In this document: positions 59,057 through 64,000 of the stretch, piece after piece
How positions within the stretch are numbered: the first letter of the stretch is position 1
Layout of the letters: every line of letters starts with the position of its first letter
Assembly (NCBI GenBank): GCA_024102795.1
Contig: JAGFJK010000334.1
Coordinates: 1 to 64,000 of the forward strand
Origin: Pirellulaceae bacterium
GTDB taxonomy: Bacteria > Planctomycetota > Planctomycetia > Pirellulales > Pirellulaceae
Direction: 5' to 3'
DNA: 64,000 nt
Notes under the pieces: model-generated
Seen by the model: the letters and a program-made list of their open reading frames with translations, nothing else
What the model was told of the DNA's origin: nothing
The model's database searches: none
Program-made: the position numbers and the translations under genes

Positions 59057-60604
59057 CTACAGCGGAATCAGCCCGTGCTTCTTGGCCGGCCGCGACTCGC
59101 TCTTGGTCAACAGATTCCGCAGCGCGAGCGACACGATGCCCCGTGTCCGGTCGGGCGGGATCACGTCGGTGATCAGTCCGTGGCGAGCCGCCATGTAAGG
59201 CGAGGCGAATTTCTCCTGGTACTCGCGGACCAACTGCTGCCGCAGGGCCTGAGAATCCTCGGCCGCCGAAAGCTCCTGCCGGTACAGCACGTCCACCGCG
59301 CCCTCGGCGCCCATCACGGCGATTTCGGCCGTGGGCCAGGCCAGCACCACGTCGGCGCGCAGATCCCGGCTGCACATCGCCAGGTACGAACCGCCGTAGG
59401 CCTTGCGCGTGATCACCGTGATTTTGGGCACCGTGGCCGAAGCGTAAGCGAACAGCATTTTCGCCCCGTGACGGATGATGCCGCCCCGTTCCTGCTGCAC
59501 TCCCGGCAGGAATCCCGGCACGTCGACCAGCGTCACCAGGGGGATATTGAAGGCGTTGCAGAAGCGGACGAAGCGGGCCCCCTTGTCCGAGGCGTCGATG
59601 TCCAGCGTACCCGCCTTGACCAGCGGCTGGTTGGCCACGATCCCCACCACCACGCCGTCGATTCGCGCGAAGCCCACCAGCAGGTTGCCCGCGAAATCCC
59701 GCTGCACTTCCAGCATCTGGCCGCCATCCACCAGGCGGCCGATGATCTGCCGCATGTCCAGGGCCGCCTTGGGATCGTCGGGTACCAGGGCGCTGAGCTC
59801 CGGGTCCGGTTCCAGGTCGATATCCGCCGCCGGCGCATGCGGAGGATTTCCCACATTGTTGGCCGGCAGGTAGGAAAGCAACTGCCGGACCAGCGCCATG
59901 GCGTCCGTGTCGTTCTCGGCCACGAAGTGCACGTTGCCGCTGACCGCCGCGTTGGCCGCCGCGCTGCCGATCTCGTCCATCGTCGTGCTGACGCCCGTGG
60001 CCGCCTTGATCACCTGCGGCCCGCAGATGAACATGCTGGCGTGCTCGCGAGTCATGATCAGGAAATCCATCAGCGCGGGCGAGTAGGCCGCGCCGCCCGC
60101 GCAACTGCCGGCGATCACGCCGATCTGCGGCACGCAGCCCGACAGCATCACGTTGCGATAGAAAACCTGGCCGTATCCCGACAGGGACTCGACACCCTCC
60201 TGGATCCGGGCGCCGCCCGAATCGTTGATCGTCACCAGCGGCACGCCGCAATCCAGGGCGTAGTCCATGACGTCACAGATCTTTTTTGAATGCCGCTGGC
60301 CCAGCGCGCCGCCGCCCACCGTGAAGTCCTGGCTGGCACAGGCCACGACGCGGCCGTCCACGCGACCGATCCCGGTCACCACGCCGTCGCCGGGCAGCGA
60401 CTTGCCTTCCATGCCGAAGTCGTGGCAGGCATGATCCACATGCATGCCCCACTCCTGAAAGGTTTCCGAGTCCAGCAGCACCTGTAGCCGTTCGCGGGCC
60501 GTCAACAGCCCCTTGGCGTGGTGTTTCTGGATGCGGTCCTGCCCGCCGCCCGCCAGGGCCCGCTCGCGCCGCGACTGCAATTCCTCCAGCAATTCCTGCT
60601 TCAT
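59057..60604 (-). CDS. Acyl-CoA carboxyltransferase subunit (methylmalonyl-CoA decarboxylase alpha-like)
   Basis: 515 residues from ATG 60604. Carboxyltransferase of the PccB/MmdA family: KHHAKGLLTARERLQVLLD, GGGALGQRHSKKI, NDSGGARIQEGVESLSGYG, CAGGAAYSPALMDF and DVPGFLPGVQQERGGIIRHGAKMLFAYA. No biotin carboxylase is near; the pump subunits are, so decarboxylation of methylmalonyl-CoA (or another acyl-CoA) driving Na+ export is favoured over propionyl-CoA carboxylation. First gene of the operon. Confidence 0.93.
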   Translation of the reverse strand: MKQELLEELQSRRERALAGGGQDRIQKHHAKGLLTARERLQVLLDSETFQEWGMHVDHACHDFGMEGKSLPGDGVVTGIGRVDGRVVACASQDFTVGGGALGQRHSKKICDVMDYALDCGVPLVTINDSGGARIQEGVESLSGYGQVFYRNVMLSGCVPQIGVIAGSCAGGAAYSPALMDFLIMTREHASMFICGPQVIKAATGVSTTMDEIGSAAANAAVSGNVHFVAENDTDAMALVRQLLSYLPANNVGNPPHAPAADIDLEPDPELSALVPDDPKAALDMRQIIGRLVDGGQMLEVQRDFAGNLLVGFARIDGVVVGIVANQPLVKAGTLDIDASDKGARFVRFCNAFNIPLVTLVDVPGFLPGVQQERGGIIRHGAKMLFAYASATVPKITVITRKAYGGSYLAMCSRDLRADVVLAWPTAEIAVMGAEGAVDVLYRQELSAAEDSQALRQQLVREYQEKFASPYMAARHGLITDVIPPDRTRGIVSLALRNLLTKSESRPAKKHGLIPL

Positions 60605-60743
60605 CGGCCTGGTGCCTTCGTCTTGCCGCCGTCCCCCGAACACCGGCCACTCATTGTGCGCCTGTCGGCGCCACTGGTAAAGCGGCCAGGGTTGCCCGGT
60701 CAGCACTGGCTGGACAATCAGCACCCCAGGAAACTGAATAACA

Positions 60744-61766
60744 TCAACGCTTGGGGCCGAACAAGTTGCGGCCCAACTGCGACAGGCCGGCGGCAAATGT
60801 CGGGCGCTGAACGGGCGGTTTGGCAGGTGGCGTAACGGCCGGCCCGCCCGTCGCCCAGAGTCCGGCTTCCGGCCGCATATCGGATACGGTGGCTGCCGCG
60901 GGTCTGTTGGGCCCGGGCAATGTGAACGAGGCGGCTCGGGCCTGGGGAGCGTTGTCGCCTCCCAGACCCGCGCCCGGTTCAGCAGCCGGCCGCTGGCCCT
61001 CCGTGGCCGGCAAACGTCGCGGTTCTCCCGCCGATGTCGCCGTGATACTCACTGGCTGGGACACCCCGTTCGCGGGAAGCTCGGCAGCCTCCCCGGTTCC
61101 CGCCGCTGGCTGGGCGAGCCGAGCCGTCGACAGCGTTTCCAGCCGGTTGAGCTGTTCCAGCGTGGCGGCCAGCCGATCGACCTTGGCGTCCAGCCGCTGT
61201 TCCATTTCGCGGAGCTGCGCGAGGCGCGCGCCAAGCTGAGCGTCCAGGGCGGCCAACTGGGAGCCGGCCGCATCGCTGGCCGGCTGCGCCGCACATGGCG
61301 GCTTGGGCGGCAGATCGCACGGCTTGGCGGGTCCCGCTTCCTTGGTCTCCGGAGCGCGACCCGCTTCCGGGCGAGCCACCTCGATCGCCGCTTCGTCGCG
61401 GAAGTTCTCCACCCACGGCGCTTCGGCCGACTCAACCAGCATCCGCGGGCCTTGCCGGAAATGGGTCAGCCGCGGGAACCGGATGCTGGGAAACTTGAAG
61501 CTCAGCTTGGGAAACTCAATCTCCATCCCCTCCAGCCCCATCCCCGCCGACTCGCCGGCGAAAATGCCCGTCTGCGGCGGCGCGGCATAACCGCCTTCCG
61601 GACGCGAAACCTCCGGCTGCGGTGGCGCAACCGGGACATAGACGTGCTTCTCGATGCACCGCCGGCAGGGCTGCGGGCGCTGCTCCGGGTAACCGCAATC
61701 ACACTCCGCCAGCGCCGGACCGGCGAAACAGCAGATCAGAGCCACGGCCGCCATGAGGGGACGCAT
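60744..61766 (-). CDS. Secreted Pro/Ala-rich protein with coiled coil
   Basis: 340 residues from ATG 61766 with AAGGAG upstream. Signal peptide 1-20 (ends ALA), then CDCGYPEQRPQPCRRC with five closely spaced cysteines. Residues about 165-215 form a coiled coil (LAALDAQLGARLAQLREMEQ); the rest is Pro/Ala/Glu-rich and probably disordered. Family unknown. Two similarly exported Cys-rich coiled-coil proteins lie upstream. Confidence 0.75.
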   Translation of the reverse strand: MRPLMAAVALICCFAGPALAECDCGYPEQRPQPCRRCIEKHVYVPVAPPQPEVSRPEGGYAAPPQTGIFAGESAGMGLEGMEIEFPKLSFKFPSIRFPRLTHFRQGPRMLVESAEAPWVENFRDEAAIEVARPEAGRAPETKEAGPAKPCDLPPKPPCAAQPASDAAGSQLAALDAQLGARLAQLREMEQRLDAKVDRLAATLEQLNRLETLSTARLAQPAAGTGEAAELPANGVSQPVSITATSAGEPRRLPATEGQRPAAEPGAGLGGDNAPQARAASFTLPGPNRPAAATVSDMRPEAGLWATGGPAVTPPAKPPVQRPTFAAGLSQLGRNLFGPKR

Positions 61767-61995
61767 AGACAGTGCTCCTTCCTGGCGCAGACGCGCCAGC
61801 TCCAATGACTGTTCGTTCGAGTGCAATCGGTGCGACTCGATAGATGGTCAAATTGCCAACATTTAGATCGACGCGAATCCTGGGACATTCAAGCATTTCG
61901 GTCACTTCGCATTCAACCGGCATGACGCTCGCAACCGCTACACGCGGATTCAACGGTGGCCGCGGCAGAGACGGCACATTCCGCACGGACGCAAC

Positions 61996-62023
61996 AAAAA
62001 ACGGCCCAGTCGATGCTGGGCCG
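61996..62023 (-). terminator. Candidate intrinsic terminator
   Basis: CGGCCCAG (62002-62009) pairs with CTGGGCCG (62016-62023); on the minus strand TTTTTT follows. It lies 44 bp after the stop of the gene at 62067. The remaining interval 61767-62066 shows nothing else. Confidence 0.75.
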
Positions 62024-62066
62024 CGAGATGGGGGTAGCCGCGGGGCAGACCGCGACGCAACCGGCG

Positions 62067-62546
62067 TCAATCGCGCTTGGCCTGCGCCTCGATCTTTTCG
62101 ATCCGGTCCGCCAGCTTCTCGAGCGATTCGATGACCAGGGTTTCGAACTGCTTGCGCCTGGCCGCGTCCTCGTTCTGCTGTGCAACCTCGCGCGTCGTGC
62201 GGAGGAACTCCAGGACCTTCGAGAACTCGGCCCCGCATTCCTTCTCGCCCGACTCCTTCAGCTCGCCGACTTCCTGCTGCACTTCCCGCTCGTAGCGCAG
62301 CCGAGTTCTTTCCACCGGCGGCGACACTCGCCGAAATGCCTCGGTACTCATGACGGGCCCAATCGGCGCGGGCGGTCCGCACCAGTGATGTTGCTTGACC
62401 GGCACGTGGTGCACGTGCACCTTGACGTTCGGGCAGTTGCAACTCTTGACCGGCGCCACGTCACTGCCACACCCGCCCGCGACCGCGCGAGCTTCGGACA
62501 GGAGCACGCCGCAGGCCAGCAGCGAGAGAGGGATCCAGATACGCAT
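62067..62546 (-). CDS. Secreted Cys/His-rich protein with coiled coil
   Basis: 159 residues from ATG 62546 with GGAG seven bases upstream; in-frame ATGs at 62552 and 62558 are alternatives. Signal peptide to about residue 24. Then CGSDVAPVKSCNCPNVKVHV and HHVPVKQHHWCG, a possible metal-binding stretch, and a C-terminal coiled coil (about 75-155). Family unknown. Confidence 0.7.
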   Translation of the reverse strand: MRIWIPLSLLACGVLLSEARAVAGGCGSDVAPVKSCNCPNVKVHVHHVPVKQHHWCGPPAPIGPVMSTEAFRRVSPPVERTRLRYEREVQQEVGELKESGEKECGAEFSKVLEFLRTTREVAQQNEDAARRKQFETLVIESLEKLADRIEKIEAQAKRD

Positions 62547-62682
62547 GGTCATCTCCATCCGTGGAAATGGTGGGCTTTCGAGCGGTTCAGTCGGCCGTTG
62601 GTTACTTCGTCGCCAATGGCGGATGAAGTTGAGCGGACCCCGCACAGCAGGCACAGGCGTCAGATCCGGCACAACTGGCAGG

Positions 62683-63207
62683 TTACTTCTTGCGCAGCTC
62701 TTCCAGGATCGCGTCCAGCTTCGCCTCCAGCCCTCGATCCCGCTTCAGCATCTCCACGTCGGTTTGCAACTGCTGCACTTGCGGTTCCACCTTGTCCAGG
62801 CGGGCGTTCAGCCGCTTCAACGCCTCGATCGCCTGGTCGGGTGGCACGGGCACTTCGGCTCCGCCCGCGGCCGGTTTGTTCAGCAGGTCTCGGACCGCAC
62901 CTACCACGACCTTGTCCCGATCACCGCCGACCACCTTGATCACCAGGTCCAGCAGGTCCACGGCGCCGGCCTCTGGCTTCACCGCGGCGCTTTCGTTGCC
63001 CACCGGCGTCTCCGCTCCAGGAGATGCTGGCTGGCTGCCGCCACCAGTCTGAGGGGGACGAGTTGTGCCGGTCGACGTGCCGTAACCGTACCCGAAGCGG
63101 TGCCAGTGATGGTGGTAATGACATCGCCAGCATGCCCTGGCCGGCGGCGCGAACAGAACGACCGCCAAGACGGCGAGCACGGGGGCGGAGAATCGGAGCG
63201 ACTTCAT
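62683..63207 (-). CDS. Secreted Cys/His/Gly-rich protein with coiled coil
   Basis: 174 residues from ATG 63207. Signal peptide to about residue 25 (ends ARA), then CWRCHYHHHWHRFGYGYG, a CxxC plus His cluster, a Gly/Pro/Ser linker, and a C-terminal helical coiled coil (RLNARLDKVEPQVQQLQTDV). Layout parallels the gene at 62067: export, metal-like cluster, coiled coil. Family unknown. Confidence 0.7.
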   Translation of the reverse strand: MKSLRFSAPVLAVLAVVLFAPPARACWRCHYHHHWHRFGYGYGTSTGTTRPPQTGGGSQPASPGAETPVGNESAAVKPEAGAVDLLDLVIKVVGGDRDKVVVGAVRDLLNKPAAGGAEVPVPPDQAIEALKRLNARLDKVEPQVQQLQTDVEMLKRDRGLEAKLDAILEELRKK

Positions 63208-63535
63208 CTGAAGGACCCTTCGAGGTTGTCTGAACGCGGACCTGCCGACCGGCCAAGCCACATACTTATAACACCGGGAAATGGCGGAGTCCATGCATTG
63301 GGAAGACTGCGATGTTTCGGAGTCCTGGGATGACTGCGGTCAGCGTGTGGCAATTTCCCGATCAATCCAGGTATCGCAGAATTCCCAAGGATTTTATCTT
63401 CGCAACATTGACTGACCCATTGGTGGTGGATAAGCTGCCCCATAAGTGCTGTTGATGCGAGTGAGTCTCTTGATCTGTTCCGCCCGTTGGGTTGGGACGA
63501 CCGTCCCGCCAGTCGACACGAGGGGCTTCCAAACG
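63208..63535. other. Divergent intergenic region before the protease gene
   Basis: 328 bp; no repeats seen. It contains the candidate promoter at 63408-63436. Confidence 0.5.
63408..63436 (+). promoter_or_regulatory. Candidate promoter of protease gene
   Basis: TTGACT (63408-63413), 17-bp spacer, TAAGCT (63431-63436), 100 bp before the start. Same -35 box and spacing as the cysH candidate; the -10 box is weak. Confidence 0.35.
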
Positions 63536-64000
63536 ATGAATTCTGGTGCGCATGATCGCAGGCACGAGTCCGTTTCGAGCGAGTCTTTCCAGCCGGACGT
63601 GCCAGCGACCGATACGATGGTACCTTCGCAGCCGGGCACCTGCGGCGGCAAGCGGTCGCGGAGGACGGGCATCGAGAAGGTCCCCGGGTATAAGCAGCCC
63701 AAGGCGGACCGGCTGGCCAGCCAGCGGCGGCAGGCGTTGGCTGAGTCGCTGGGAGTGGACACCGAGTCGCTGGTGGACGACCCGGTGCTTGGAATCGGCT
63801 CGCTGGAACGGGTCATCGACGCGGACGATCGCCGGCAGGTACTTAACACGGGCGATGCACCCTGGCGCTGGATCTGCTTTCTGGAGATCACGACGCGCTT
63901 TGGACCGGGGATGATCGCCACCGGCTGGTTCATCGGACCACGAACGGTGGCGACGGCCGGGCACGTGGTCTACCACCACGACATGAGAGACTGGGCTCGA
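63536..64000 (+). CDS. Trypsin-like serine protease, N-terminal part (runs off window)
   Basis: 155 codons from ATG 63536 to the window end, no stop. An unusual charged, disordered N-terminus of about 100 residues (KRSRRTGIEKVPGYKQPKAD) has no signal peptide. From about 105 the chymotrypsin/V8-like fold starts: PWRWICFLEITTRFG, MIATGWFIGPRTVATAGHVVYHH, with catalytic His143 in TAGH. Asp and Ser lie beyond the window. GAGGGG precedes the start. Confidence 0.82.
   Translation, partial: MNSGAHDRRHESVSSESFQPDVPATDTMVPSQPGTCGGKRSRRTGIEKVPGYKQPKADRLASQRRQALAESLGVDTESLVDDPVLGIGSLERVIDADDRRQVLNTGDAPWRWICFLEITTRFGPGMIATGWFIGPRTVATAGHVVYHHDMRDWAR

Overview
The window is GC-rich and reads as a chromosome segment of a Planctomycetota bacterium, most likely of the Pirellulales/Planctomycetia type. 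That placement is inferred from gene families. Hallmarks are a DUF1549/DUF1553 (cytochrome-c-like) protein, a Tat-exported DUF1501 protein, a Tat-exported Gfo/Idh/MocA oxidoreductase, a PQQ-like beta-propeller protein and five tandem DUF1559 pseudopilin-like proteins with a carboxypeptidase-regulatory-like lipoprotein. I see no rRNA, tRNA, CRISPR array, transposase or integrase. Most genes are housekeeping or planctomycete-typical; the unusual material is mostly in the intergenic DNA.

Layout. 1-9.6 kb: the 5' part of a DUF1549/DUF1553 gene, an aldo/keto reductase, a three-gene ABC export operon (ATPase, FtsX-type permease, HlyD-type adaptor) and DUF1501. 9.7-14.8 kb: a PQQ-repeat protein, a STAS protein, class I fructose-bisphosphate aldolase, and cysH (Fe-S type) overlapping an Rrf2 regulator. 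14.9-22.2 kb (minus strand): a coiled-coil membrane protein, then a HEAT lipoprotein, tyrA, purL with two PurS-like N-terminal modules, and purQ. 22.5-27.7 kb: two DUF6916-like proteins, then six tail-collar (MdpB-like) genes arranged as two A-B-C cassettes separated by a GNAT gene, then a small membrane protein with a duplicated zinc-knuckle motif. 28-36 kb: a lipoprotein pair, galT, GH57 4-alpha-glucanotransferase, bioD, and aguB-aguA (agmatine to putrescine). 36.7-45 kb: a lipoprotein and five DUF1559 paralogues, most followed immediately by arrays of palindromic repeats. 45.4-56.4 kb: a GT39-like glycosyltransferase, cysK with a soluble hybrid histidine kinase, glutathione peroxidase, a Gfo/Idh/MocA oxidoreductase, a GNAT-cyclic-nucleotide-binding fusion and a zinc-ribbon protein. 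56.6-60.6 kb: a sodium-pumping biotin-dependent decarboxylase operon ending in a cupin. 60.7-64 kb: three secreted Cys/His/Pro-rich proteins and the start of a trypsin-like protease.

What stands out. (1) Arrays of 29-, 30- and 32-bp palindromic units abut the stop codons of DUF1559 genes; the two stem families differ by compensatory changes. (2) A second hairpin family, with a GTNA loop and a T-rich tail, follows several genes; in galT the GTAA loop contains the stop codon. (3) A family of roughly 240-265-bp non-coding elements has self-palindromic GC-rich inverted arms; one copy sits inside a perfect 28-bp inverted repeat. (4) The duplicated A-B-C collar cassette and the PurS-PurS-PurL fusion are the most notable coding arrangements. 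None of these could be compared with databases here.
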